Source: Massilia sp. YIM B02763
GTDB taxonomy: Bacteria > Pseudomonadota > Gammaproteobacteria > Burkholderiales > Burkholderiaceae_D
Assembly (NCBI RefSeq): GCF_030412015.1
Contig: NZ_JASNRD010000001.1
Coordinates: forward strand, 248,001 to 312,000
Direction of reading: 5' to 3'
Length of the DNA: 64,000 nt
In this document: one piece after another, positions 7,558 to 17,724 of the stretch
Layout of the letters: each line of letters starts with the position of its first letter
Numbering within the stretch: position 1 is the first letter of the stretch
Position numbers and translations under genes: made by a program
The notes under the pieces: model-generated
What the model saw: the letters and a program-made list of their open reading frames with translations, nothing else
What the model was told of the DNA's origin: nothing
Databases searched by the model: none

Positions 7558-10497
7558 ATGCCGTACCGTTTCTCCGCCCGCGGCCCCGCCCTGGCACTTG
7601 CCTGCCTGCTGGCCCTGCCCGGCCTCGCGCCCGTCCTGGCCCAGGACGGGGCGCGCCCGCTCCCCCGCGCCCTTCCCCCTCCGCTGCTCGCCGTGCAGGG
7701 CGCCGAGACGCCCGTGCGCCTGCAGGCCGCCAGCATTGCCGTCGATATCGGCGCCGGCATGGCCGACACGACGATCGAGCTCGCTTTTCGCAACCCCAAC
7801 GCCCGCGTGCTGGAAGGCGAGCTGCAATTTCCGCTAGCGCCGGGACAGAAGATCGTCGGCTTCGCGCTCGACATCGGCGGCGAGATGCGACCCGCCGTCC
7901 CCGTCGACAAGGCCAGGGGCCGCCAGGTGTTCGAAGAGATCGCTCGGCGCGGGGTCGATCCCGGGCTGCTGGAAGCGACGCAGGGGGACAACTTCAAGCT
8001 GCGCATCTACCCGATCCCGGCCGGCGGCGAGCGCCGCGTGCGCCTGCGCATCGCCCAGCCCCTGGCGCGCGGCGGCGGCGGCTGGCACTATCGCCTGCCC
8101 CTGCCGCCGTCTCTCTCCGACGCTGCCGGCGCCGCGGCATGGCATGCCAGCGTGCGCGTGCACGGCGCGGACAGCGCGCCGCACGTGGTCGGCGCCACGG
8201 AGGCGAGCGCGCTGCGCCGCGAAGGCGACGGCTTCGCGGCCGAGCTGCCGCGCACGGCGCTCGCGAACGGCCAGCTCGCCATCCAGGGCCGGGCCGACGA
8301 CAATGTCCGCGCCTTCACCGGCATGCACGGCGATACGGGCTACTTCGTCGCCGAGATCCCCGTCGCGACGGCGCCGCGCCCGCGCCGGCTGCCATCCAGC
8401 CTCGTCCTGCTGTGGGACAGCTCGGGCTCCGGCGCGGCGCGCCGCCACGACCTGGAGTTCGCGCTGCTGGAGCGCTACCTGCGCGCGGCCGGCGACCTCG
8501 ACGTGCGCCTGGTGCGGCTGCGCGACCGCGCCGAGGCGCCGCACGATTTCCGCGTGCGCGGCGGCGACTGGTCGGTGCTGCGCCGCGAGCTGGAAGCGAC
8601 CGTGTACGACGGCGCCAGCGCACTGGGCGGCTGGCGGCCGGACGGCCGGGCCGGCGACTACCTGCTGTTTTCCGATGGCCTGGACAACTACGGCACGCAT
8701 GCCTTCCCCGCGCTGGCGCCGCACCAGCGCCTGTTCGCCGTGAACGCCGCGGCGGGCGCCGGCACGGCGCGCCTGGACGCGCTGGCCCGGCGCACGGGCG
8801 GCCATCTGGTCGACCTCGGGTCGGGCGATATCGAAGCCGCCGCGGCCGGCCTGCTGCAGGATGCCGTGCGCATCGCCGCGCTGGCCGGCGATGGCCTGGA
8901 CGCGCTGCAGGCCGAGGCGCCGGACGTGCGCGGCGGCGTGCTGCGCGTGGCCGGGCGCCGCCTGCGGCCGGACGGCATGCTGCGCGTGACGCTCGACGAT
9001 GGCCGCATGCTGGCCGTGCCGGTGACGCCGGCCAGCCCCGTCCAGCCGCTGGCGCCCCTGCTGTGGGCCGGCTGGCGCATCGATGCGCTGCAGGACCGGC
9101 GCGAGGAGAACCGCGGCGAGATCGCCCGCCTGGGCCGCCGCTTCGGCATCGCCACCGGCGACACCTCGCTGATCGTGCTGGAGCTGGCGGCCGACTATGC
9201 CCGCTACGACATCGCGCCGCCACCCGCCCTGCGTGCGGAAGTCGAGCGCCTGAAAGCCGGCGGCGCGGCACGCGCGGCGCAAGGCCGCGCCATGCAGCTG
9301 GAGCGCGTCGTGCGCGACTTCGAGGCCAAGCAGGCCTGGTGGGCCTACCGCTTCCCGAAGGACGCGCCGCCGCCGGACGCGGTGGCGCCGTCGGGCAAGT
9401 CCATCCCCGTGACGGTGCAGGGAAGCGCCGTGCGCGCTCCCGGCGCGGTCATGCCGCCACTGCCACCGCCACCGCCGCCGTCGTTCGCCTCTTCCTTTCT
9501 TGCCGCGCCCGCGCCGGAGGCTGTCCAGCGCCGCGTCACCGGCGCCCCACCGGCACCGGCACCGGCAACAGCGTCGCCCACCACCGGCATCGCGCTGCGG
9601 CCGTGGACGCCCGACGCGCGCCACGTCGACCGCATGGCCCGGGCCGACGCACGCCAGGCCTACGCCATCTACCTCGACGAGAAGCCCGACCATGCGAACA
9701 GCACGGCGTTCTACCTGGACGTGGCCGACACGCTGCTGGACAAGGGAGACCGCGTGCTGGCCCTGCGCGTGCTGTCGAACCTGGCCGAGATGGACCTGGA
9801 GAACCGCCACGTGCTGCGCGTGCTCGGCTACCGCCTGCTGCAGGCCGGCGCCCCGGAACTGGCCGTGCCCGTGTTCGAGGAAGTGCTGCGCCTGGCCGAG
9901 GAAGAGCCGCAGTCGTGGCGCGACCTGGGCCTGGCGTACGCCGCCGCCGGCAGGCCGCAGCAGGCGGTCGACACCCTGTACCAGGTGGCCGTGCGCGACT
10001 GGAACGCCCGCTTCGCCGAGGTCGAGCTGATCGCGCTGGCCGACATGAACGCGATCGCGGCCGCCAACCGGGGCAAGGTCGATACCCGCCGCATCGATCC
10101 GCGCCTGCTGCGCAACCTGCCGCTCGACCTGCGCGTGGTGCTGTCCTGGGATGCCGACAACAGCGACATGGACTTGTGGGTGACGGATCCGAACGGCGAA
10201 CGCTGCATGTATTCGCATCCGCGCACCTGGCTGGGCGGCCGCCTGTCGCAGGACGCCACCGGCGGCTATGGCCCCGAGGAATTCTCGCTGCGCGAGGCCA
10301 AGCCGGGCAAGTACAAGGTCGAAGCGAACTTCTTCGGCAGCCGCCGCCAGGTGGTGGCCGGCGTCACGACGCTGCAGGCCAGGCTGACCACGGGGTTCGG
10401 CACGCCGAGGGCGAAGGAGCAACTGGTCACGCTGCGGCTGCGCGGGCGCGGCGACACCGTGTTCGTCGGCGAGTTCGACGTGCCCGCCGCGCGCTGA
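7558..10497 (+). CDS. Exported VIT/VWA protein with TPR and DUF2135 domains
   Basis: 979 residues. A signal peptide is followed by a VIT (inter-alpha-trypsin inhibitor) domain at about 50-175, with typical ARGRQVFEEIARRGVDPGLLE. A von Willebrand A-like region begins at Asp287 (DSSGS, the MIDAS signature) and is followed by the VIT-protein hallmark FGIATGDTSLIVLE. A proline-rich linker lies near residue 635, then TPR-like helices at about 700-855 and a C-terminal DUF2135 beta domain from about 860 (VVLSWDADNSDMDLWVTDP). It is probably periplasmic or surface-attached and protein-binding. GGGAG precedes the ATG at 7558. It converges on the anti-sigma-like gene with no gap: its stop is immediately followed by the other's. 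Confidence 0.85.
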   Translation: MPYRFSARGPALALACLLALPGLAPVLAQDGARPLPRALPPPLLAVQGAETPVRLQAASIAVDIGAGMADTTIELAFRNPNARVLEGELQFPLAPGQKIVGFALDIGGEMRPAVPVDKARGRQVFEEIARRGVDPGLLEATQGDNFKLRIYPIPAGGERRVRLRIAQPLARGGGGWHYRLPLPPSLSDAAGAAAWHASVRVHGADSAPHVVGATEASALRREGDGFAAELPRTALANGQLAIQGRADDNVRAFTGMHGDTGYFVAEIPVATAPRPRRLPSSLVLLWDSSGSGAARRHDLEFALLERYLRAAGDLDVRLVRLRDRAEAPHDFRVRGGDWSVLRRELEATVYDGASALGGWRPDGRAGDYLLFSDGLDNYGTHAFPALAPHQRLFAVNAAAGAGTARLDALARRTGGHLVDLGSGDIEAAAAGLLQDAVRIAALAGDGLDALQAEAPDVRGGVLRVAGRRLRPDGMLRVTLDDGRMLAVPVTPASPVQPLAPLLWAGWRIDALQDRREENRGEIARLGRRFGIATGDTSLIVLELAADYARYDIAPPPALRAEVERLKAGGAARAAQGRAMQLERVVRDFEAKQAWWAYRFPKDAPPPDAVAPSGKSIPVTVQGSAVRAPGAVMPPLPPPPPPSFASSFLAAPAPEAVQRRVTGAPPAPAPATASPTTGIALRPWTPDARHVDRMARADARQAYAIYLDEKPDHANSTAFYLDVADTLLDKGDRVLALRVLSNLAEMDLENRHVLRVLGYRLLQAGAPELAVPVFEEVLRLAEEEPQSWRDLGLAYAAAGRPQQAVDTLYQVAVRDWNARFAEVELIALADMNAIAAANRGKVDTRRIDPRLLRNLPLDLRVVLSWDADNSDMDLWVTDPNGERCMYSHPRTWLGGRLSQDATGGYGPEEFSLREAKPGKYKVEANFFGSRRQVVAGVTTLQARLTTGFGTPRAKEQLVTLRLRGRGDTVFVGEFDVPAAR

Positions 10498-11433
10498 TCA
10501 GGGCGGCGCCGGCAGGCTGTCCAGGCGCCGGCGCAACGCTTCCGGTACCGGGTAGTCCGGATAGTCGCGCCGGAAGTTGGCCCAGGACGTACGCGCGTCG
10601 TCGTCGAGCTTGTGGTCCAGCAGCTGGCCGAGCACGACGAGCCACTCGCGTGGACGGCGCTCGTCGGCCGCCGCCGCGCGGCTGCCCGCCACCTCGACAT
10701 GGGTCGTGGCCGGGGCGCTGCGGCGCTGTACCGCCCAGCCGCCGGCGTCGTCCTCGGCGCCTTGCGGGGCGGCGAAGTGCTGCATGGGGAACGCTGGTGC
10801 GGCGACGGGCGCAGTTGCGGGCGCAGGTGCGGGCGCAGGTGCGGGCAGCGCGGGTGCCGGGCTTGCCGCCGGCACGGGCATGGGCGGAGGCGGAGGTGGC
10901 GGCGGCGGCTGCACCGCTTCGGCGGGCGTCGTACGCGCTTCGCGCCGTTGCCGGGCGCCCGTCGCCGGCGCCGCCTTCTCGACCATGGGCGGCGCGGGTT
11001 CCTGCTGCTCCGCCGCCTCGGGCGCGGGGACGGTTGACGATTCGGGCGCCCGCGCTCCCGATGTTGGCGGCGCCGTGTCCGCCAGCGCCGCCGGCGCCGT
11101 ATCCCGGTGCCCGTCATCCCACTGCAGCGCCAGCGACACGCCGATCACGACGGTCGCCGCCACCGCCAGCGGCACGCGCCAGCGGCCCAGCGGCGACGCC
11201 ACCAGGGCGCGCTCTTCCTCCTCGTCGATGTCGCCGGCGTCATTGGCCGCGTCCACCGGTGCGGCCAGCGCCTCCCGCGCCTGGGCGCGGATGCGCTCGT
11301 CGAGCGCCGGCGGCGGCGCCGGCTGCTCGATGCCGCGCAAGGCCGCGGCGAGATCGTCCTCGCCGCGCAGGAAGGCGTCGAGTTCGCGGTCGTCGTTCCC
11401 GTGCCCGTGGCGGTCCTGGTCCCGGCTGCTCAT
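10498..11433 (-). CDS. Single-pass membrane protein, probable partner of the ECF sigma factor
   Basis: 311 residues. The N-terminal cytoplasmic part is acidic (ELDAFLRGEDDLAAALRGIE), followed by one membrane segment at about 87-105, a long Ala/Pro-rich linker with a nine-proline run, and a C-terminal region of about 60 residues (PREWLVVLGQLLDHKLDDDARTSW in part). The start codon overlaps the sigma-factor stop (ATGA), implying translational coupling. Position and topology suggest an anti-sigma factor, but the zinc anti-sigma motif HxxxCxxC is absent, so this rests on context. It would present its C-terminal domain in the periplasm. Confidence 0.65.
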   Translation of the reverse strand: MSSRDQDRHGHGNDDRELDAFLRGEDDLAAALRGIEQPAPPPALDERIRAQAREALAAPVDAANDAGDIDEEEERALVASPLGRWRVPLAVAATVVIGVSLALQWDDGHRDTAPAALADTAPPTSGARAPESSTVPAPEAAEQQEPAPPMVEKAAPATGARQRREARTTPAEAVQPPPPPPPPPMPVPAASPAPALPAPAPAPAPATAPVAAPAFPMQHFAAPQGAEDDAGGWAVQRRSAPATTHVEVAGSRAAAADERRPREWLVVLGQLLDHKLDDDARTSWANFRRDYPDYPVPEALRRRLDSLPAPP

Positions 11434-12011
11434 GTTCCTGCCTCCCTGGAAGTCTCGGTGGCGAGTTGCTCGCGCAGCTTGCGCATCGCGTAGCGCAGCC
11501 GGCTCTTGATCGTTTCTGGCGACGTGCCGCACAACACGGCGATCTCCTCCAGCGCCAGCCCGCTGAACTGCTGCAGCACCAGCGCCTCGCGCTGCTCGTC
11601 CGGCAGCGTGCGGATGGCGCGGTGCAGGCGCGCGGTCTGCTGGCGCGCGTCGAGCAGCCGTTCCGGCGTGCCTTCGTCGGCGTCGGCGCCGTCGAGCGCC
11701 TCTCCGGCGGCCGCGCTGTCGCCGGCCAGCACCATGCGCGGGTCGCGCCGCATCAGGTCGACCAGGCGGTTGCGCGCGATCTGGTACAGGTAGGTGCGGA
11801 ACGAGCTGCTCGCCACGTAGCGGCCGCGCGCCTGGTGCAACGCGGCCCAGCTGTCCTGCACGATCTCGTCGACCCATTCGCGGCGCGGCGAACGCCATGC
11901 GATGAACCGGTACAGGCCGCCGCTGTGGCGGCGGTACAGTTCCTCGAAGGCGGCCAGGTCGCCATCGCGGTAGCGCAAGGCCAGGTCTTCGTCGGTGGGG
12001 TCGGTCGCCAT
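11430..12011 (-). CDS. ECF-family RNA polymerase sigma factor
   Basis: 193 residues with sigma region 2 (about 8-85, including GDLAAFEELYRRH and FRTYLYQIARNRLVDLMRR) and region 4 (about 128-185, LPDEQREALVLQQFSGLALE, then SPETIKSRLRYAMRKLREQL). Region 1 and region 3 are absent, as expected for the extracytoplasmic-function class. It is the first gene of a two-gene operon with the membrane protein downstream. A TATGAT box ends exactly 6 nt before the ATG, so the message may be leaderless. The regulon is unknown. The convergent VIT/VWA gene is an obvious candidate client, though only by proximity. Confidence 0.9.
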   Translation of the reverse strand: MATDPTDEDLALRYRDGDLAAFEELYRRHSGGLYRFIAWRSPRREWVDEIVQDSWAALHQARGRYVASSSFRTYLYQIARNRLVDLMRRDPRMVLAGDSAAAGEALDGADADEGTPERLLDARQQTARLHRAIRTLPDEQREALVLQQFSGLALEEIAVLCGTSPETIKSRLRYAMRKLREQLATETSREAGT

Positions 12012-12017
12012 GGCCGC

Positions 12018-12023
12018 ATCATA
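12018..12023 (-). promoter_or_regulatory. -10-like box placed for a leaderless sigma-factor mRNA
   Basis: On the minus strand TGGTATGAT is followed by GCGGCC and then the ATG of the ECF gene. TG-N-TATGAT fits an extended -10. The normal 6-7 nt distance to the start of transcription would put +1 on the A of ATG. No good -35 is seen. Confidence 0.4.
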
Positions 12024-12067
12024 CCATCGCGTACACGCCTACATGCGGACGCGCGCCATCGCGCCGC

Positions 12068-13396
12068 TCAATGGCGGGCGTGCTGGGCGCGGCGCTGCAT
12101 GCGGTGGTGCATGCGGCGCAGGCCGAGCCACACGGTGCCGCACACGATGGGCACCAGCACGCCCGTCGTCACCTCCGGATCGATGGGGACGCCGATGCCG
12201 TGCAGGGCCTTGCCGGCATAGCCCAGCAGGCCGATCACGTAGTAGGAAATCGCGGCCACCGACAGCCCCTCGACGGCCTGCTGCAGGCGCAGCTGCTGGG
12301 CCGCGCGGCGGTCCATCGACTGCAGGATCTGGCGGTTCTGGTTCTCGTGGACGATCGAGACACGCGTGCGCAGCAGGTCGTTGACGTTGCCGATGCGGCG
12401 CGCCAGCGCGTCCAGGCGCACGGCCGTCGATTCGCAGGTGCTCATCGCGGGCGACAGGCGGCGGTCCATGAATTCGCCCACCGTCGGTACGCCCTCGATG
12501 CGGGCCTCGCGCAATTCCTCGATGCGGGACTTGACCAGCCGATGGTAGGCCTTCGAGGCCGAGAAGCGGTAACCGTGGTCGAGCGACAGTTTTTCCTGGC
12601 GCGCGGCCAGGCGCGTGATCTGGTCCAGCAATTCCTGGTCGGCGCCCTCCGGGTGGTTGCCGTCGACCATGCGGGCGGCCAGCAGCGCCAGCTCGGCCTC
12701 GATGTCGTCGAGGGCGGCGCCGACCACGCGCGCCGTCGGCAGCCCGAGCAGCGCCATCATGCGGTAGGTCTCGATCTCCAGCACGCGCTGCACGAGGCGC
12801 GGCGCCTGCTGGGCGCGCATGTCGACGTCGCGCAGCACGAAGCGCGAGAAACCGTCGGCCTGGATCGCGAAATCGGTCCAGACCTCGCCGCCCTGCATCA
12901 CGCGCGAACCGACGAGGGTCGCCGCGCTGAAGGCATCCTGCAGCAGCGCCTGGTCGGCCGGACCGCGGTCGAGCACCACGTGCACGGCGGCCATCAGCCG
13001 GCCGCGCAGCGCCTCGATCCAGGCTTGCGGCAGGTGCGCCAGCGGGACCTTGCCGAACGCCTCCTGCAGGGGCAGCTTCGACGCGATCTTCTCGGTGAAG
13101 GTATAGCTGGCGAACTCGGTATGGCATTCCCACTTCAGGCGGAAGCGGCCGAAGTCGTGGTAGAAGTGGTTGGCGGCGGCGTTCGGCGCGGCCACGCCGA
13201 AGTGGGCGCAGAGCTGGACCAGCAGCGCGTGCTGCTCCGGGCCGTTGTTGCTGCGCGAGCCGGATTCGTTGGGGCGGTAGACGGCGAGATGGGTGATCGC
13301 TTCCGGCGCTTCCACCTGCAGGAAGGGGCGCGAATGGATCTCGGCGGCGAGCGGGACGCGCTGGGCGTGACTGAGACTGGTGTAGGCGGTATTCAT
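12068..13396 (-). CDS. DUF3422 family protein
   Basis: 442 residues matching the DUF3422 family of unknown function. The N-terminal part contains the conserved opening RVPLAAEIHSRPF and HFYHDFGRFRLKWECHTEF. The middle is helical, and two hydrophobic segments near the C-terminus (about 375-425) suggest anchoring in the inner membrane with most of the protein cytoplasmic. No enzymatic motif is recognisable. It is monocistronic, with GG-A near CCAGGACC as the only Shine-Dalgarno-like sequence; that segment lies in a 15-bp tandem duplication directly before the start. Confidence 0.85.
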   Translation of the reverse strand: MNTAYTSLSHAQRVPLAAEIHSRPFLQVEAPEAITHLAVYRPNESGSRSNNGPEQHALLVQLCAHFGVAAPNAAANHFYHDFGRFRLKWECHTEFASYTFTEKIASKLPLQEAFGKVPLAHLPQAWIEALRGRLMAAVHVVLDRGPADQALLQDAFSAATLVGSRVMQGGEVWTDFAIQADGFSRFVLRDVDMRAQQAPRLVQRVLEIETYRMMALLGLPTARVVGAALDDIEAELALLAARMVDGNHPEGADQELLDQITRLAARQEKLSLDHGYRFSASKAYHRLVKSRIEELREARIEGVPTVGEFMDRRLSPAMSTCESTAVRLDALARRIGNVNDLLRTRVSIVHENQNRQILQSMDRRAAQQLRLQQAVEGLSVAAISYYVIGLLGYAGKALHGIGVPIDPEVTTGVLVPIVCGTVWLGLRRMHHRMQRRAQHARH

Positions 13397-13426
13397 GGTC
13401 CTGGTACATCGGGTCCTGGTACATCG
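13397..13426 (-). repeat. 15-bp perfect tandem duplication covering the DUF3422 ribosome-binding site
   Basis: Two head-to-tail copies of GGTCCTGGTACATCG (plus strand) abut the ATG at 13396. On the coding strand each copy supplies CCAGGACC, so the putative ribosome-binding site is present twice, 15 nt apart. Confidence 0.85.
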
Positions 13427-13633
13427 GTTCGTGGGGCGGCGCCGGGCTCTGCGGCCTGTCTGCGCTGTCAGTCTCCACCCTCATTCTACATGGCAACAGA
13501 CCGCTGTCTCCGGACCGGAAGACAGGGCCATATTTGCTAATCACTGTCCACGGTGTAAGCTATGGGCCCGGCGCAGTGCATCGACGCGCCGCCGGCGGAC
13601 GACTTCATCCACTTATTCGAGCCTTCAGACAGA

Positions 13634-15100
<1,467 letters not shown>

Positions 15101-15128
15101 GGCGCGCCACGGACGGGCGCGGCACCCG

Positions 15129-15146
15129 GCGCCGATCGCTCGGCGC
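15129..15146. terminator. GC-rich hairpin between convergent zwf and small membrane gene
   Basis: GCGCCGA-TCGC-TCGGCGC gives a perfect 7-bp stem 29 nt after the zwf stop, at the stop of the convergent 50-residue gene. There is no T-run, so it is at best a weak or factor-assisted terminator. Confidence 0.35.
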
Positions 15147-15298
15147 TATTCCTGGTCGCGCCCGCCGATCCACTCCAGCCAGTTGCAGTCCGGGCAGCGG
15201 CTGCACCAGAGCACGCCGAAAAAGGTCGCGCAGCCGAGGACGAGCAGCGTCGCCTGCAGCGCGATGTCGGATTCGAAGCCGTGGAATATATTCGTCAT
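15146..15298 (-). CDS. Small single-pass membrane protein with CxxCxxC motif (50 aa)
   Basis: A short gene of 50 codons. One hydrophobic segment (about residues 12-31, ALQATLLVLGCATFFGVLW) is followed by CSRCPDC at 32-38 and an acidic/charged tail. The reading start is well supported: AGGAGGGG lies 9 nt before the ATG, and a plausible promoter precedes it (TGGATT, 17 nt, TATATT on the minus strand). The Cys triad beside the membrane could bind metal or take part in redox chemistry; that is inference. I do not recognise the family. Confidence 0.65.
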   Translation of the reverse strand: MTNIFHGFESDIALQATLLVLGCATFFGVLWCSRCPDCNWLEWIGGRDQE

Positions 15299-15322
15299 GG
15301 CATGTCCCCTCCTCTTGCTGTC

Positions 15323-15351
15323 AATATAGTCCCGTTCGCGAAGAGAATCCA
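15323..15351 (-). promoter_or_regulatory. Sigma70-like promoter for the 50-aa membrane protein
   Basis: On the minus strand the -35 TGGATT (15346-15351) and the -10 TATATT (15323-15328, 5 of 6 consensus) are separated by 17 nt. The -10 ends 24 nt before the start codon. Confidence 0.4.
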
Positions 15352-15497
15352 GTGCGCGCGTGCGCCGGTTTCGCTGCACCGCAGCATGCCCGCGTGCTTT
15401 GGCGCGTCGCAAACGTGTGCTGCGTTGTGCTGGAACACGCTTGGAAGCGGCCGGCCGCTGGCGTAGAGTGCCTTGTCCCGACTCAGACGAGAACGCC

Positions 15498-16637
15498 ATG
15501 ACGACGAGCAACTGGAATGCCCTCGGGCCGCTGGGGGTGCAGGCATTGAAGAACATGGACCGCAGCCGCCAGGCCCGCGGCAAGATGCTGGACCGTGCCG
15601 GCTACGGCCCGCAGGAGACGCCGCACACCGCGCTGTACGAGGCGCCCGGCCTGAAGCTGCGCCGCTACGGCGATACCGGCACGCGGCCCGTGCTGATCGT
15701 GCCGGCGCCGATCAAGCGCTCCTACATCTGGGACCTGGCCCCCGAGGTGAGCGTCGTGCGGCGCTGGCTGGAACGGGGCTGGCGGGTCTACCTGGCCGAA
15801 TGGGTGCCCGTCGACGGGGGCGACGGCGCCGACTTCGGCTTCGACGCCTACGCCGACGGCCTGCTGTCCGCCTGCCGCCGCGCCATGGCGGCCGACGGCG
15901 CGCAGGAGCCGCCCGTCATCGCCGGCCATTCGCTGGGCGGCATCCTGACGGCCATCCACAGCGCGCTGTATCCCGACGAGGTCCGCGCCACGATCCTGCT
16001 GGAAGCGCCGCTGCACTTCGAACCGGCGTCCTGCTGCTTCAACCCGCTGGTGCGCGCCGTCTCGGACGCCAAGGCGATCGCCGACGCCTTCGGCCAGGTG
16101 CCCGGCGTGTTCCTCAACATGATGAGCGCGATGGCCGAACCGCAAGCCTTCCAGTGGGAGCGCATGACGGACCGCTGGCTGTCCATGCTCGATCCGGACC
16201 GCCAGGCGCTGGCCAACTACATGCGCGTGGAGCGCTGGACCCACGACGAGTTCCCCCTGCCTGGCCGCCTGTTCACCGACATCGTCGAGCGCCTGTACCG
16301 CAACGACGAGCTCATGCGCGGCCAACTGCGGGTGAGCGGCCGCACGGTCGGCCCCGGCGACCTGCGCGCCCCGCTGGCCAGCGTGGCCGACCCGCGCAGC
16401 AAGGTGATCCCGCTGGACGCCGTGCTGCCCTTCCACGAGGCCGCCGGCAGCGACGACAAGCTGCTGCTGCACTACCGCGGCGACGTCGGCGTGAACCTGC
16501 AGCACGTGGGAGTGCTGGTGGGGCGCAACGCCCACGCGACGCTATGGCCGGCGATCTTCGGGTGGCTGGACGGGATCGAGGATGGGGCCGGCGCCGGACA
16601 CGGCCCCGCGCAGGGAGCGCTGGCGATCGCCAAGTGA
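15498..16637 (+). CDS. Alpha/beta hydrolase related to PHA synthases
   Basis: 379 residues. The overall shape and motifs (PVLIVPAPIKRSYIWDLAPEVS in part, then a nucleophile elbow GHSLGG near residue 150) resemble class III poly(3-hydroxyalkanoate) synthase-like proteins. The nucleophile is Ser, where true PhaC enzymes have Cys, so a hydrolase or esterase is more likely than a polymerase. A C-terminal His is seen in NLQHVGVLVG, the expected position of the catalytic His. No phaE or phaR partner is adjacent. The start at 15498 follows GACGAGAACGCC. Confidence 0.7.
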   Translation: MTTSNWNALGPLGVQALKNMDRSRQARGKMLDRAGYGPQETPHTALYEAPGLKLRRYGDTGTRPVLIVPAPIKRSYIWDLAPEVSVVRRWLERGWRVYLAEWVPVDGGDGADFGFDAYADGLLSACRRAMAADGAQEPPVIAGHSLGGILTAIHSALYPDEVRATILLEAPLHFEPASCCFNPLVRAVSDAKAIADAFGQVPGVFLNMMSAMAEPQAFQWERMTDRWLSMLDPDRQALANYMRVERWTHDEFPLPGRLFTDIVERLYRNDELMRGQLRVSGRTVGPGDLRAPLASVADPRSKVIPLDAVLPFHEAAGSDDKLLLHYRGDVGVNLQHVGVLVGRNAHATLWPAIFGWLDGIEDGAGAGHGPAQGALAIAK

Positions 16638-16707
16638 GCGTCGGTAGCGCCGCGCTTGTCATATTGTTGCTCTACAATGCCGCATCTTCATCTGCATAGG
16701 GCGGCAC

Positions 16708-17718
16708 ATGGCGACAGCGGCGTTCAGCTACGGATCCGACGTTTCCGGACTGGTCTGGGGCTTCCTGATGGGCGACGGCGTGCCGACGCGGCAGGTCGAC
16801 GCGGCCGAGGCGGCGGCGTGGACGGCGCATCCGGAGCGGGAACGCTTCACCTGGCTGCACTTCAACCTGTCGAACGCGGCCAGCGAGCGCTGGCTGCGCG
16901 CCCACGCCGGCCTGCCCGACGAGTTCTACGAGATCCTGCACCAGGGCTCACGCTCCACCCGCATCGAGGTGGCCGAAGACGCCCTGATCGCCGTCGTCAA
17001 CGACGTCCAGCATAATTTTTCCTTCGACAGCGCCGACATCTCGACCCTGTGGGTGCACGTGACGCCGCGCGGCGTGATCAGCGCGCGCAGGAAGCCCCTG
17101 GAATCGATCGAACGGCTGCGCCAGGACGTCCTGCAGGGCAATCCGATCCGCTCGCCGGCCGAACTGCTGGTGCACCTGCTGCGCGACCAGGCCGACATCC
17201 TCGTCAACATCGTGCGCGAGGCGGTGGCGCGCGTCGACGCCACCGAGGACCAGCTGCTGGCCGGCCGCCTGACGCGCCGGCGCGAGGACCTGGGCGCCTT
17301 GCGCCGCGTGCTGGTGCGGCTGCAGCGGCTGCTGGCGCCGGAGCCGGCCGCCCTGTTCCGCCTGCTGCAGCGCCCGCCCGCCTGGGTCGAGCGCGAGGAC
17401 CGCGAAGAGCTGCGCCAGGCGACCGAGGAATTCGCCGTCGTGCTGCGCGACCTGGCGGCGCTGCAGGAACGCATCAAGCTGCTGCAGGAAGAGATCGCGG
17501 CCCAGGTCAACGAGGACAACAACCGCAGCCTGTTCCTGCTGACCATCGTCACCGTGATGGCGCTGCCGATCAACCTGATCGCCGGCCTGCTGGGCATGAA
17601 CGTGGGCGGCGTGCCGCTGTCGCAGCATGCGCACGGGTTCTGGATCGTGCTGGGCTTCACGGCCGCCGTGACGGGGACGATCGCGTGGGTGCTGCTGCGC
17701 CTGCAGCGGCCGCGCTGA
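16708..17718 (+). CDS. zntB: ZntB-like CorA-family zinc/divalent cation transporter
   Basis: 336 residues: a large N-terminal cytoplasmic domain rich in alpha/beta structure and long helices, then two C-terminal membrane segments at about 272-292 and 308-328. The signature GMN is present in LLGMNVGG between them, as in all CorA/ZntB channels, and the C-terminus is short and basic. ZntB proteins move Zn2+ and are built as pentamers (family knowledge). Substrate could also be another divalent ion. It is convergent with the aminotransferase gene, only 6 bp apart. A TACAAT box lies about 35 bp upstream. Confidence 0.82.
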   Translation: MATAAFSYGSDVSGLVWGFLMGDGVPTRQVDAAEAAAWTAHPERERFTWLHFNLSNAASERWLRAHAGLPDEFYEILHQGSRSTRIEVAEDALIAVVNDVQHNFSFDSADISTLWVHVTPRGVISARRKPLESIERLRQDVLQGNPIRSPAELLVHLLRDQADILVNIVREAVARVDATEDQLLAGRLTRRREDLGALRRVLVRLQRLLAPEPAALFRLLQRPPAWVEREDREELRQATEEFAVVLRDLAALQERIKLLQEEIAAQVNEDNNRSLFLLTIVTVMALPINLIAGLLGMNVGGVPLSQHAHGFWIVLGFTAAVTGTIAWVLLRLQRPR

Positions 17719-17724
17719 TCTTTC

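Noticed and set aside
15498..16637. Calling the alpha/beta hydrolase a PHA synthase
   Set aside because: The nucleophile elbow is GHSLGG with Ser; PHA synthases have Cys there, and no partner subunit or phasin gene is adjacent.
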